From positions 1 to 40,522 of the forward strand of contig JAIERG010000182.1 in the NCBI GenBank assembly GCA_019747095.1: 40,522 nucleotides of DNA, given 5' to 3'. This document shows positions 16,791-25,175 of the stretch, one piece after another (position 1 is the first letter of the stretch; each line of letters opens with the position of its first letter). The DNA comes from Caulobacteraceae bacterium (GTDB taxonomy: Bacteria > Pseudomonadota > Alphaproteobacteria > Caulobacterales > Caulobacteraceae). The translations under genes and the position numbers were made by a program. The notes below the pieces were generated by a model that had not been told where the DNA came from, ran no database searches, and was given only the letters and a program-made list of their open reading frames with translations.

Positions 16791-18137
16791 ATGCGCTACC
16801 TGCCCCTGACCCCCGACGACCGCTCCGCCATGCTGGCAGCGATCGGTGCCAAGACAATCGACGACCTGTTCGTGGACGTGCCGCAATCGGCGCGGCGCGA
16901 GGGCGTCGTGGATCTGCCCCGCGTCATGGGCGAGCTGGAGGTCGAGCGGGCGCTGAAGGCTTTGGCGGCGAAGAACACCGTTGCGGGCGACGTCCCCTTC
17001 TTCTGCGGGGCCGGGGCCTATCGCCACCACGTGCCGGCGACGGTGGATCACATCATCCAGCGGTCCGAGTTCCTGACCAGCTACACGCCGTATCAGCCCG
17101 AGATCGCGCAAGGCACGCTGCAGTATCTCTATGAATTCCAGACCCAGGTCGCGAACCTGACCGGGATGGAGGTCGCCAACGCCTCGCTCTACGACGGCTC
17201 GACCGCCATGGCCGAGGGCGTGCTGATGGCTACCCGGGTCACGCGCCGGAACAAGGCGGTGATCTCGGGTGGGGTGCATCCCCACTATGTCGCCGCGACC
17301 GAGACGGTGGTCCACGCCGTCGGCGTCGAGACCGAGGTCCTGCCCGCCGCCATCGACGCCGAGGCCGACGTCATCGGCAAGATCGGGCCGGACACGGCCT
17401 GCGTGGTCGTCCAGACGCCCAACGTCTTCGGCACCGCGACCGACGTGACGAAGATCGCCGAGGCCGCCCGGGCGGCCGGGGCCCTGCTGATCGTCGTGGT
17501 CACAGAGGCCGTGTCGATGGGCCTCTTGAAATCGCCGGGCGAGATGGGCGCCGACATCGTCGCGGCCGAGGGCCAGTCGATCGGCAACGCCCTGAACTTC
17601 GGCGGGCCCTACGTCGGCCTGTTCGCCGCGCGCGAGAAGCTGATCCGCCAGATGCCCGGCCGCTTGTGCGGCGAGACCGTGGACGCCGACGGCGAGCGGG
17701 GCTTCGTCCTGACCTTGTCGACGCGCGAGCAGCACATCCGCCGCGACAAGGCGACGTCGAACATCTGCACCAACTCGGGCCTGTGCTGCCTGGCCTTCTC
17801 GATCCACATGAGTCTGCTGGGCGAGACGGGCCTTCGCAAACTGGCCCTGCTGAATCACGAAAAGGCCCTGGCGACCCGCGATGCCCTGGCCGCCATTCCG
17901 GGCGTCGAGGTCCTGACCCCGCGCTTCTTCAACGAGTTCGCCGTGCGCCTGCCCCGCCCCGCCGCCGAGGTGGTGGAGCGTCTGGCCGAGCACAGCGTCC
18001 TGGCCGGCGTGCCCTTCAGTCGCCTGAACCCCGACGCCGGCATGGACGACGTCCTGCTGGTCGCGGCCACCGAGACGACGCTGGACGCCGACATCCAGAT
18101 CCTGGCGAGCGCGCTCGCCAAGGTCCTGGCGAACTAA
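16791..18137 (+). CDS. gcvPA: Glycine dehydrogenase (decarboxylating) subunit 1
   Basis: This is the N-terminal half of a split P protein, which decarboxylates glycine and loads the aminomethyl group on GcvH as a heterotetramer with GcvPB. The ATG at 16791 gives [20 protein letters not shown], the normal beginning, and 448 residues. The track's start lies 63 bp earlier inside gcvH. Family blocks are [40 protein letters not shown] and [31 protein letters not shown]-like and [20 protein letters not shown] blocks occur later. This subunit lacks the PLP lysine, which is in GcvPB. Confidence 0.97.
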   Translation: MRYLPLTPDDRSAMLAAIGAKTIDDLFVDVPQSARREGVVDLPRVMGELEVERALKALAAKNTVAGDVPFFCGAGAYRHHVPATVDHIIQRSEFLTSYTPYQPEIAQGTLQYLYEFQTQVANLTGMEVANASLYDGSTAMAEGVLMATRVTRRNKAVISGGVHPHYVAATETVVHAVGVETEVLPAAIDAEADVIGKIGPDTACVVVQTPNVFGTATDVTKIAEAARAAGALLIVVVTEAVSMGLLKSPGEMGADIVAAEGQSIGNALNFGGPYVGLFAAREKLIRQMPGRLCGETVDADGERGFVLTLSTREQHIRRDKATSNICTNSGLCCLAFSIHMSLLGETGLRKLALLNHEKALATRDALAAIPGVEVLTPRFFNEFAVRLPRPAAEVVERLAEHSVLAGVPFSRLNPDAGMDDVLLVAATETTLDADIQILASALAKVLAN

Positions 18138-18150
18138 AGGAGCCTGAGCG

Positions 18151-19734
18151 ATGAGCACCATGAACACCGTCGGCCGTCCGACCGCCCCCGCTCCGCACCA
18201 GCCGGACCATGACTACAAGCACCCGACCCTGACCGGCGGGCGCGGCCTGTTGCAGGACGAGCCCCTGATCTTCGAGGGCGACGGCTGGTTCAAGACCGGC
18301 GTCGATCTGGCTGAGCCGAAGACAGACGGCGGCGATCTGGGCGACCTGGTCCGCCGCGATCCGATCGGCCTGCCGGGGCTCGCCGAGCCCGAGGCGATGC
18401 GCCACTATGTGCGCCTGAGCCAGAAGAACCACGCCATCGATCTGGCGCTCTATCCGCTCGGCTCGTGCACGATGAAGCACAACCCGCGCCTGAACGAGAA
18501 GATGGCGCGCCTGCCGGGCTTTTCCGACATCCACCCACTGCAACCCGTGTCGACGGTGCAGGGGGCGCTGGAGCTGATGGACACCCTGGCCCACTGGCTG
18601 AAGACCCTCACTGGCATGCCTGCGGTGGCCATGTCGCCCAAGGCGGGCGCCCACGGCGAGCTGTGCGGCCTGATGGCCATCCGCGCCGCGCACGAGGCGT
18701 CGGGCGAACACCTGAAGCGCCGCAAGGTGCTGGTGCCGACCTCGGCTCACGGGACGAACCCGGCGACGGCGGCCTTCGTCGGCTACACCGTCGTCGAAGT
18801 GGCCCAGACCGATGACGGCCGCGTCGACGTGGCCGATCTGGCGTCCAAGCTGGGTGACGACGTCGCCGCCATCATGGTGACCAACCCCAACACCTGCGGC
18901 CTGTTCGAGCGTGACATCATCGAGATCGCGCGGCTGACGCACGAAGCGGGGGCCTATTTCTACTGCGACGGTGCCAACTTCAACGCCATCGTCGGCCGGG
19001 TGCGGCCGGGCGATCTGGGCGTCGACGCCATGCACATCAACCTGCACAAGACCTTCTCCACGCCGCACGGCGGCGGCGGGCCGGGTGCCGGTCCGGTGGT
19101 GCTGTCGGAAGCCCTGGCTCCCTTCGCCCCGGCCCCCTGGGTCGTCAGCGACGGCGATGGCTTCAAGCTGATCGAGCGCGGCGAGGATGAGGCGGCTCAG
19201 GCCTTCGGTCGCATGTGCGCCTTCAACGGCCAGATGGGCATGTTCGTCCGCGCCCTCAGCTACATGATGAGCCATGGCTCCGACGGCCTGCGCCAGGTCG
19301 CCGAGGACGCGGTGCTGAACGCCAACTACATCAAGGCTCGTCTGTCGGACGTGATGAGCGCCGCTTTCCCGAACGGTCCCTGCATGCACGAGGCCCTGTT
19401 CGACGACGAGTGGCTGAAGGGCACGGAAATCACCACGCTCGACTTCGCCAAGGCGATGATCGACGAGGGCTTCCACCCCATGACCATGTACTTCCCCCTG
19501 GTCGTGCACGGGGCCATGCTGATCGAGCCGACCGAGACGGAATCAAAGGCCGAGCTGGACCGGTTCATCCACGCCCTGCGTCTGCTGGCCCAGGCGGCCA
19601 AGGCCGGAGAGGTCGAGCGGTTCAAGAACGCGCCCTTCCACGCCCCCCTGCGTCGCCTCGACGAGACCCGCGCCGCCCGCTCGCCCCGCCTGCGCTGGAC
19701 GGCGCCGGAAGGGCACAACATGGCGGCGGAGTAG
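18151..19734 (+). CDS. gcvPB: Glycine dehydrogenase (decarboxylating) subunit 2
   Basis: This is the PLP-binding half of the split P protein. It has 527 residues with a strong AAAGGAG site before the ATG at 18151; a second ATG three codons on (18160) is also possible. The PLP lysine is K300 in HINLHKTFSTPHGGGGPG. Other blocks are LYPLGSCTMKHNPRLNEKMA, SPKAGAHGELCGLMAIRAAH, PTSAHGTNPATAA and YCDGANFNAIVG. It is slightly longer than many GcvPB because of an N-terminal stretch of about 25 residues and a C-terminal tail. Last gene of the operon, convergent with the DUF1761-like gene 6 bp later; no terminator hairpin was seen in that small gap. Confidence 0.97.
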   Translation: MSTMNTVGRPTAPAPHQPDHDYKHPTLTGGRGLLQDEPLIFEGDGWFKTGVDLAEPKTDGGDLGDLVRRDPIGLPGLAEPEAMRHYVRLSQKNHAIDLALYPLGSCTMKHNPRLNEKMARLPGFSDIHPLQPVSTVQGALELMDTLAHWLKTLTGMPAVAMSPKAGAHGELCGLMAIRAAHEASGEHLKRRKVLVPTSAHGTNPATAAFVGYTVVEVAQTDDGRVDVADLASKLGDDVAAIMVTNPNTCGLFERDIIEIARLTHEAGAYFYCDGANFNAIVGRVRPGDLGVDAMHINLHKTFSTPHGGGGPGAGPVVLSEALAPFAPAPWVVSDGDGFKLIERGEDEAAQAFGRMCAFNGQMGMFVRALSYMMSHGSDGLRQVAEDAVLNANYIKARLSDVMSAAFPNGPCMHEALFDDEWLKGTEITTLDFAKAMIDEGFHPMTMYFPLVVHGAMLIEPTETESKAELDRFIHALRLLAQAAKAGEVERFKNAPFHAPLRRLDETRAARSPRLRWTAPEGHNMAAE

Positions 19735-19740
19735 GGGGCT

Positions 19741-20148
19741 TCAGGTCGGGGGCGGGACCAGCCCGATCAACTTCAGCACCACAGCCTGCACCACCATGAT
19801 CGCCAGCCAGCTCAGGCTGTCGGTGGTCATGGCTGTCGCCGAAAGCCCCCGCTGGGCGTGGTTCACGATCGTCGCCGGCACGACGAAGCCGATCCAGATC
19901 ACAACTGCGCTGCCGATCGCCATCGTCCACTCCCCGGCCTCCGACGGCGCCAGGATCAGCGCGCCCGCGAGGATGGCGCAAAGCCACGCCTGGGCCAGGA
20001 CGATGGTGACGATCACGCCGGGCTTCAGCGCCGGTCTTGCTACGCCGCCGGCCATCCGCCCCAGCAGCCAACGCACCGGCAATCCCGCCGCCAGCCCGCA
20101 CCCCGTCGCAGCGGCGATCGGCAGGGCGTTCATAACGATGTAGATCAT
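19741..20148 (-). CDS. DUF1761-like small integral membrane protein
   Basis: A 135-residue protein with four predicted membrane segments: about 1-20 (MIYIVMNALPIAAATGCGLA), 43-66 (GVIVTIVLAQAWLCAILAGA), 74-96 (WTMAIGSAVVIWIGFVVPAT) and 110-131 (LSWLAIMVVQAVVLKLIGLV). The spacing and the W-x-GF-x-P pattern in the third segment fit the DUF1761 family, but this is by recall and moderately sure. Function unknown. It faces gcvPB tail to tail and is divergent from the small ORF at 20298. Confidence 0.7.
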   Translation of the reverse strand: MIYIVMNALPIAAATGCGLAAGLPVRWLLGRMAGGVARPALKPGVIVTIVLAQAWLCAILAGALILAPSEAGEWTMAIGSAVVIWIGFVVPATIVNHAQRGLSATAMTTDSLSWLAIMVVQAVVLKLIGLVPPPT

Positions 20149-20297
20149 CCCGTGCCTCCCTCAGGCGACGACTGGACCATCCGGCTCGATCGGTGGCAAT
20201 CCCGTCATCCGCGGCTGCGGCGCGCGGCCGCGTGACAGCCCGACGCGCGACACCAGCGTCGCTGGCTTGACCATACCGTCCGGTCCACGGACGCCCC

Positions 20298-20417
20298 ATG
20301 CATACACCCCCTGACCCGAACCGCGTCCGCCTGATGCAGGCCATCGGCTGCCTCAGCTACCTCCTGGGTGCCGCCGTCGTGGCCGGGCTGGCCATGATGA
20401 TCTGGCGCATCATCTAG
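20298..20417 (+). CDS. Possible 39-residue single-pass membrane protein
   Basis: This ORF is too short for the track. It encodes MHTPPDPNRVRLMQAIGCLS, then a hydrophobic helix (YLLGAAVVAGLAMMIWRII) and a stop. A polar, basic N-terminus before one membrane helix is the normal shape of small bacterial membrane proteins, and the frame lies in a gene-free gap 37 bp upstream of tspO. The Shine-Dalgarno is weak (ACGGACG). Supported by composition and position only. Confidence 0.5.
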   Translation: MHTPPDPNRVRLMQAIGCLSYLLGAAVVAGLAMMIWRII

Positions 20418-20454
20418 CCACGCATCCGGGCCACTGTTCCGCTAGGGTGCGTCC

Positions 20455-20934
20455 ATGAGTACCGAAATGTGGATCGCCGTCGCCGTCTTCGTCGGCCTGA
20501 ACTTCGCCGCTGCTTCGAGTGGCGGGCTGTTCAAGCCCGGGGCATGGTATGCGGGCCTGAACAAGCCGTCCTGGACCCCGCCCAACTGGGCTTTTCAGGT
20601 GGTCTGGGGCATGCTGTTCGCGTTGAACGCCTGGGCCGGCTGGATGATCTGGGAGGCGGTCGGGACATCGCGACCCGACGTTCTGGCGCTCTATGTCGGA
20701 TCGCTGGTGCTGAATGCGGCGTGGTCCTGGCTGTTCTTCGGACTGAAGCGGATGGACCTGGCCCTGATCGACGTCGCCCTGCTGTGGCTGTCGCTGGTGG
20801 CCGTCATCGCCGTCTTCGGGTCGATCCGCCCGGCCGCCGCCCTGCCGGTCCTGCCCTATCTGCTGTGGGTGACCATCGCAGCGGCCCTGAACCGCGAGAT
20901 GATCCGGCTCAATCCTTCGGAAGCGAAGGGCTGA
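20455..20934 (+). CDS. tspO: TspO/MBR family membrane protein
   Basis: A 159-residue five-helix membrane protein related to TspO, the tryptophan-rich sensory protein and peripheral benzodiazepine receptor that binds porphyrins and affects tetrapyrrole and stress regulation. The signature WYAGLNKPSWTPPNWAFQVV is at about 31-50. The family block WLFFGLKRMDLALIDVALLW and the following PAAALPVLPYLLWVTIAAAL match the later helices. The ATG start is normal. Its last 26 bp overlap the 3' end of trmL on the other strand. Confidence 0.93.
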   Translation: MSTEMWIAVAVFVGLNFAAASSGGLFKPGAWYAGLNKPSWTPPNWAFQVVWGMLFALNAWAGWMIWEAVGTSRPDVLALYVGSLVLNAAWSWLFFGLKRMDLALIDVALLWLSLVAVIAVFGSIRPAAALPVLPYLLWVTIAAALNREMIRLNPSEAKG

Positions 20935-21373
20935 ACCGCGTCTGGCGGATCGCCTCGAACACGCCGATCCCTGCGCTGACCGCGAGGTTCAGGGATCGCG
21001 CGCCTGGCTCGAGAGGGATCACGATCCGCGCATCGGCCGCCTCGTGCACGAAGTCCGGCGCGCCCGAGGGCTCTGACCCGAACAGAAGGGTGTCGTCTGG
21101 CCGAAAGACAAAATCGGTCAATGGTTTCGCGCCCTTCGTCGTGAACAGCACGAGACGACCAGGGCCCCGTACCGCCTCGAACGCCGCCCAGTCCGTGTGC
21201 CGTGTCATGTGCGACAGAGGGCCGTAATCAAGCGCCGCGCGCTTCATCGCCCGGTCGTCGAAGCGGAAGCCCGTGGGCTCAATGACATGCAACTCGACGC
21301 CAAAGCAGGCCGACAGCCGGATGCACGCTCCGACGTTCTGCGGGATGGCCGGTTGAAAAAGGGCGAGACGCAT
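20909..21373 (-). CDS. trmL: tRNA (cytidine(34)-2'-O)-methyltransferase TrmL
   Basis: A SPOUT-class methyltransferase that modifies the wobble nucleotide of tRNA-Leu isoacceptors. I start at the ATG at 21373 (MRLALFQPAIPQNVGACIRL), which gives 154 residues, the usual size; the track adds five residues. The family blocks are QPAIPQNVGACIRLSACFGV, FRFDDRAMKRAALDYG, LLFGSEPSGAPDFV and the knot region IPLEPGARSLNLAVSAGIGVFEAI, where SLNLAVS is the SPOUT SAM-binding loop. Convergent with tspO with a 26-bp overlap and divergent from petA. Confidence 0.94.
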   Translation of the reverse strand: MRLALFQPAIPQNVGACIRLSACFGVELHVIEPTGFRFDDRAMKRAALDYGPLSHMTRHTDWAAFEAVRGPGRLVLFTTKGAKPLTDFVFRPDDTLLFGSEPSGAPDFVHEAADARIVIPLEPGARSLNLAVSAGIGVFEAIRQTRFSPSLPKD

Positions 21374-21451
21374 TCTAAGGCCCCTCATAAGCGCGGGATG
21401 GGGTCCTGTCGCGGTCCGGATTGCGACCGCTTCTCACGAAGCATCAAAATC

Positions 21452-21470
21452 TTGCGGCGATGCGCCGCAA
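21452..21470. promoter_or_regulatory. Perfect hairpin/palindrome upstream of petA
   Basis: TTGCGGCG-ATG-CGCCGCAA is a perfect 8+8 bp inverted repeat in the 198-bp gap between trmL and petA, about 100 bp upstream of the petA start. It is followed by CCCGGGCCGGGT. No T-run follows. It is probably an operator for the bc1 operon, because trmL starts on the other side and no transcript needs to end here. Confidence 0.45.
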
Positions 21471-21484
21471 ACCCGGGCCGGGTC

Positions 21485-21508
21485 TTGTTTCCCACATCGC
21501 GCTATAGG
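21485..21508 (+). promoter_or_regulatory. Candidate housekeeping promoter of petABC
   Basis: TTGTTT followed after 10 bp by GCTATAGG fits the Caulobacter housekeeping consensus (TTGAC-type -35 and GCTANA-type -10 with short spacing). It lies about 65 bp upstream of the petA GTG. Judged by eye. Confidence 0.4.
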
Positions 21509-21571
21509 AACGCACTCGCGCGCGGGGCCCCTGATGGACGCCCGCCTCCGCAGATTTTGGAAAGGTGAGCC

Positions 21572-22126
21572 GTGGCCGAATCGGTCGTGAATCCAGAAGG
21601 CCCGAACGGGGCGCCGGAGGGCGAAGCCACCCGCCGGGACTTCATCCACATCGCCGCGGGAGCCGCGGCGGTTGGCGCTGGTGTGATGGCGGTGTGGCCG
21701 CTGATCAACTCCATGAACCCCGCCGCCGATACTTTGGCGCTGTCGACGGTCGAGTTCGACACGTCCAAGGTCGCCGAAGGCCAGCAGATCGTCATCACCT
21801 GGCTGGGCAAGCCGGTGTTCATCCGCAACCGCACCGCCGCTGAGGTTCAGCGCGCTGTCGCGGATGACAACGCCGCGCTGAAGGACCCCCAGACCGATGC
21901 CGAGCGGACCAAGCCCGGCCATGAGCCGATGCTGGTCGTTCTGGGCAACTGCACCCACCTGGGCTGCATCCCCACCTTTGGCACAGGCGACTACGGCGGC
22001 TGGTTCTGCCCCTGCCACGGCTCGCACTACGATGTCTCGGGTCGCATCCGAAAAGGACCGGCGCCCTTGAACCTGATCGTGCCGGAGTACGAATTCACCG
22101 CCGGCTCCACCATCCGGATCGGCTGA
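21572..22126 (+). CDS. petA: Ubiquinol-cytochrome c reductase iron-sulfur (Rieske) subunit
   Basis: The Rieske protein of the cytochrome bc1 complex transfers one electron from quinol to cytochrome c1. The 184 residues start at a GTG preceded by GGAAAGG. A twin-arginine-like motif (TRRDFIHIAA, R21/R22) and one hydrophobic helix (about 26-46) fit the usual Tat-dependent insertion. The cluster ligands are C127 and H129 in NCTHLGC and C146 and H149 in FCPCHGSHYD, with the disulphide partners C132 and C148. First gene of petABC; petB starts 12 bp after its stop. Confidence 0.97.
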   Translation: MAESVVNPEGPNGAPEGEATRRDFIHIAAGAAAVGAGVMAVWPLINSMNPAADTLALSTVEFDTSKVAEGQQIVITWLGKPVFIRNRTAAEVQRAVADDNAALKDPQTDAERTKPGHEPMLVVLGNCTHLGCIPTFGTGDYGGWFCPCHGSHYDVSGRIRKGPAPLNLIVPEYEFTAGSTIRIG

Positions 22127-22138
22127 GGCTAGGAAACG

Positions 22139-23467
22139 ATGAGCGGACACGAATCCACCTACGTCCCCAAGACCGGCGTCGAGAAGTGGCTCGACACCCG
22201 TCTCCCGATCGTGCGCTTCGGCGCCGACTACCTGTCACTGCCGACGCCCAAGAACCTGAACTACTGGTACACCTTCGGTGCGATCCTCACGATCTGCCTG
22301 GTGACCCAGATTGTCACCGGCATCTTCCTGGCGATGCACTACCAGCCGAACACCGAAATGGCCTTCGCCTCCGTCGAGCGCATCATGCGTGACGTGAACG
22401 GCGGCTGGGTCATCCGCTATGTGCACCAGACCGGGGCCTCGATGTTCTTCATCGCGGTCTACATCCACATGCTGCGCGGGCTCTACTACGGCTCCTATAA
22501 GGCCCCCCGCGAGATGATCTGGATCCTGGGCTGCGTGATCTTCTTCCTGATGATCGCCACGGCCTTCCTCGGCTACGTCCTGCCTTGGGGCCAGATGTCC
22601 TACTGGGGGGCCGAGGTCATCACCAACCTGATCGGGGCCATCCCCCTGATCGGTGAACCGGTGCTGATCTGGCTTCGCGGCGGCCCGTCGATCGACAATG
22701 CCACGCTCAACCGCTTCTTCTCGCTGCACTACCTGCTGCCGTTCGTCATCTTTGGCGTGGTCGTGCTGCACCTGTGGGCGCTGCATACGGCTGGCCAGAA
22801 CAACCCGGTCGGCATCCTGATCCCCAAGGAGCGCGTGGCCAAGGACACCGTGCCGTTCCACCCGTACTACACGGTCAAGGACGGCTTCGCCCTGATCCTG
22901 TTCCTGATGCTGTTCTCGGTGTTCGTCTTCTTCATGCCGCACGCCCTGGGTCACCCGGACAACTACATCCCCGCCAACCCCCTGGTGACGCCGCCGCACA
23001 TCGTGCCGGAATGGTACCTGCTGCCCTTCTACGCGATCCTGCGCGCGATCCCGGACAAGTTCGGGGGCGTGGTGGCGATGTTCGCGGCCATTGGCGTGCT
23101 GTTCGTCCTTCCCTGGCTCGACACGTCCAAGGTGCGCTCCATGCGCTATCGCCCGACCGCCAAGATCTTCTATGCGATCTTCGTCGTGAACGCCTTCGTT
23201 CTGGGCTGGTGTGGGGCGATGCTGCCGGATGCGCAGGTTGTCCCGGGCATGCCCAGCTTTGTCCTGTTTGATGGCGAGCTGAACTCCTACCTGTGGCTGA
23301 CACGTCTTGCGACGCTCTACTACTTCGCCTTCTTCCTGGTGGTGCTGCCGTACCTTGGACTGAAGGAAGTCCCGCTGAAGATACCGGCGTCGATCTCGGA
23401 ACCGGTGCTGAAAGGCTCCGACGCCATGACTGCCGCTGCCCCTGCCGCTCCTGAGAAGAAGGGCTGA
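22139..23467 (+). CDS. petB: Cytochrome b of the bc1 complex
   Basis: Cytochrome b is the membrane quinol-oxidising subunit of complex III, with two b haems and the Qo and Qi sites. The 442 residues have haem ligand pairs H96/H110 ([20 protein letters not shown]) and H197/H211 ([20 protein letters not shown]), each 14 apart as expected. The Qo-site PEWY motif is in [14 protein letters not shown]. Eight membrane helices can be followed. The C-terminal tail ([20 protein letters not shown]) is low complexity. Length is normal for alphaproteobacteria. It lies between petA and petC with very short gaps. Confidence 0.98.
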   Translation: MSGHESTYVPKTGVEKWLDTRLPIVRFGADYLSLPTPKNLNYWYTFGAILTICLVTQIVTGIFLAMHYQPNTEMAFASVERIMRDVNGGWVIRYVHQTGASMFFIAVYIHMLRGLYYGSYKAPREMIWILGCVIFFLMIATAFLGYVLPWGQMSYWGAEVITNLIGAIPLIGEPVLIWLRGGPSIDNATLNRFFSLHYLLPFVIFGVVVLHLWALHTAGQNNPVGILIPKERVAKDTVPFHPYYTVKDGFALILFLMLFSVFVFFMPHALGHPDNYIPANPLVTPPHIVPEWYLLPFYAILRAIPDKFGGVVAMFAAIGVLFVLPWLDTSKVRSMRYRPTAKIFYAIFVVNAFVLGWCGAMLPDAQVVPGMPSFVLFDGELNSYLWLTRLATLYYFAFFLVVLPYLGLKEVPLKIPASISEPVLKGSDAMTAAAPAAPEKKG

Positions 23468-23472
23468 TCCCG

Positions 23473-24324
23473 ATGAGCCTCTCCCTTCGCAAGATCGCGG
23501 TCGCGGCCCTGGCGATCGCCACCATTTCCTCGCCGGCCTTCGCGGCCGGCGAGGCCAAGCACCCCCGCTCGGCGGGCTTCTCGTTCGAGGGACCGTTCGG
23601 CACCTTCGATCAGGCCCAGCTCCAGCGCGGCTACAAGGTCTATCGCGAGGTCTGCTCGGCCAGCCACGCGATGGACCTGCTCAGCTTCCGCACGCTCGGC
23701 GAACGCGGCGGACCGTTCTATGATCCTTCGGCTCCCAGCGCGGCCGAGAACCGCTTCGTTCGCGCGATCGCGGCCGAGGCCCAGATCGCCGACATCGACA
23801 CCGAAACCGGCGAGCCGATCATGCGTCCCGGTATCGCGGCGGATCGCTTCCCCAGCCCCTGGCCCAACCGGACTGCGGGCGCGGCCGCGAATGGTGGTGC
23901 CTATCCGCCGGACCTGTCGGTCATGGCCAAGGCTCGCAAGAACGGTTCCAACTACATCTACTCGCTGCTGAGCGGCTATGTGGACCCGCCGGCGGGCCTT
24001 CGGATCGGCCCCGGCCAATACTATAACCCGTACATGATGGGCGACATGACGCCCTTCTGGGACGGCGATCCGGAAAAGGTGCCCTATGGCGGCTTCATCG
24101 CCATGCCGCCCGTCCTTTCGGACGGCCAAGTGACGTACGATGATGGCACCGAAGCCACTGTCGATCAGATGGCCAAGGACGTCGCGGCCTTCATCACCTG
24201 GGCGTCCGATCCTCGTGCGGTCGAGCGCAAGCAGTCCGGTATGGGCGTGCTGGCCTTCCTGGCGATCTTCGCCGGCCTGACCTACGCCAGCTATCGTAGG
24301 ATCTGGAAGAACGTCGCCCATTAA
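23473..24324 (+). CDS. petC: Cytochrome c1 of the bc1 complex, with atypical CSASH haem site
   Basis: Cytochrome c1 passes electrons from the Rieske protein to soluble cytochrome c. The 283 residues have a signal peptide (MSLSLRKIAVAALAIATISS, cleavage near AFA-AG), family blocks GPFGTFDQAQLQRGYKVYRE and GPGQYYNPYMMGDMTPFWDG, the axial methionine M211 in FIAMPPVLSDG, and a C-terminal membrane anchor (GVLAFLAIFAGLTYASYRRI). The haem-binding motif reads CSASH (C61, S64, H65) instead of CxxCH. The codon is AGC where TGC is expected, a single base difference, and C61 is the only cysteine in the protein. This is either a true one-thioether cytochrome or a sequence error. The rest of the protein looks intact. 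Confidence 0.95.
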   Translation: MSLSLRKIAVAALAIATISSPAFAAGEAKHPRSAGFSFEGPFGTFDQAQLQRGYKVYREVCSASHAMDLLSFRTLGERGGPFYDPSAPSAAENRFVRAIAAEAQIADIDTETGEPIMRPGIAADRFPSPWPNRTAGAAANGGAYPPDLSVMAKARKNGSNYIYSLLSGYVDPPAGLRIGPGQYYNPYMMGDMTPFWDGDPEKVPYGGFIAMPPVLSDGQVTYDDGTEATVDQMAKDVAAFITWASDPRAVERKQSGMGVLAFLAIFAGLTYASYRRIWKNVAH

Positions 24325-24351
24325 TCCCGGGTCGATCGCCCAGATGTAAAC

Positions 24352-24388
24352 AGCCCGCCGGAGATCTCTCCGGCGGGCTTTCTTCTGC
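24352..24388 (+). terminator. Intrinsic terminator of the petABC operon
   Basis: AGCCCGCCGGAGA / TCTCCGGCGGGCT forms a perfect 13-bp inverted repeat with almost no spacer, followed by TTCTTCT. It starts 27 bp after the petC stop and is the clear end of the bc1 operon. Confidence 0.9.
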
Positions 24389-24427
24389 CCCTTGGCAACG
24401 GGCCACAAGGGACGGCACATTTGACAC

Positions 24428-25141
24428 ATGGCAGCCCCCATCAAGGATGACATGGCGCGACGGCTCGACGCCTTCGTCGACGCGGCCTTCGCCTTTGCCG
24501 TGACCCTGCTCATCGTGGGCGGTGGCGATCCACCTCAATCCATGGACGAGATGTCCGGCATGCTTCTGCGTGCGCCCGCCTACGCCGGTGCCTTCGCGTT
24601 GATCGTGATGTTCTGGCTGGGCTATCGGGATCTTGGCCGCCTGTGGCCTCATCGGGATGCGCTGGCGACCGGTCTCAGCCTGGCCATCGTCTTCGTCGTT
24701 CTGGTCTACGTCTTTCCGCTTCGGTTCATCATGGAGGCGGCATTTGCCGCGCTGTCGGGTGGGGTGTTGCCGGGCAGTCCGCTCGCACAGGACGCGGATG
24801 ATCTGCGGTTCCTCTACGTGGCCTACGGGGCGGGTTGCCTTGCCCTGTCGACCCTCTATGCCCTGCTGTATCGCCACCATCTCAGACTTGGCCAGCCCGC
24901 GCCGGACCTTGCCCTGACAGGCCGAATCTGGATCTCGAACTGGTCGATCCTGGCCATCATGTCGGCCAGTTCGGTCATCCTCGCTCTGGCGGCTCCGGGC
25001 GATGTCGCGCGCTGGGCGCCCGGATTCATCTACATGGGCATTCCGGTCCTGATTGGCGTCAGCCTGGCCCTTCGCGCCCGGGAGTTTTCAGCCCTCAGCG
25101 CGACGACCGATCCGGTCGACACCGGCGACCCGACCTCCTAA
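24428..25141 (+). CDS. TMEM175-like (DUF1211) membrane protein
   Basis: A 237-residue protein with about six membrane helices. The first helix reads RRLDAFVDAAFAFAVTLLIV, resembling the TMEM175 signature R-x3-FSD in which the FSD motif lines the potassium pore. Here the serine is replaced by valine (FVD), so selectivity or function may differ. The family assignment is moderately sure. The track's ATG is kept, but the ATG nine codons on (24452, MARRLDAF) has a better AAGG site and is a good alternative start. It lies alone between the petABC terminator and the M28 genes and is probably transcribed with the first peptidase gene, which starts 34 bp downstream. Confidence 0.72.
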   Translation: MAAPIKDDMARRLDAFVDAAFAFAVTLLIVGGGDPPQSMDEMSGMLLRAPAYAGAFALIVMFWLGYRDLGRLWPHRDALATGLSLAIVFVVLVYVFPLRFIMEAAFAALSGGVLPGSPLAQDADDLRFLYVAYGAGCLALSTLYALLYRHHLRLGQPAPDLALTGRIWISNWSILAIMSASSVILALAAPGDVARWAPGFIYMGIPVLIGVSLALRAREFSALSATTDPVDTGDPTS

Positions 25142-25175
25142 CCTTTCGGCTTCCGTTCTTCACGAAGGTCCGCCC

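Noticed and set aside
16686-19509. Long minus-strand ORFs (493 and 497 aa) opposite gcvPA and gcvPB
   Set aside because: They are antisense to well-identified enzymes, with His/Arg/Gly-rich compositions typical of GC-rich shadow frames and no recognisable domain.
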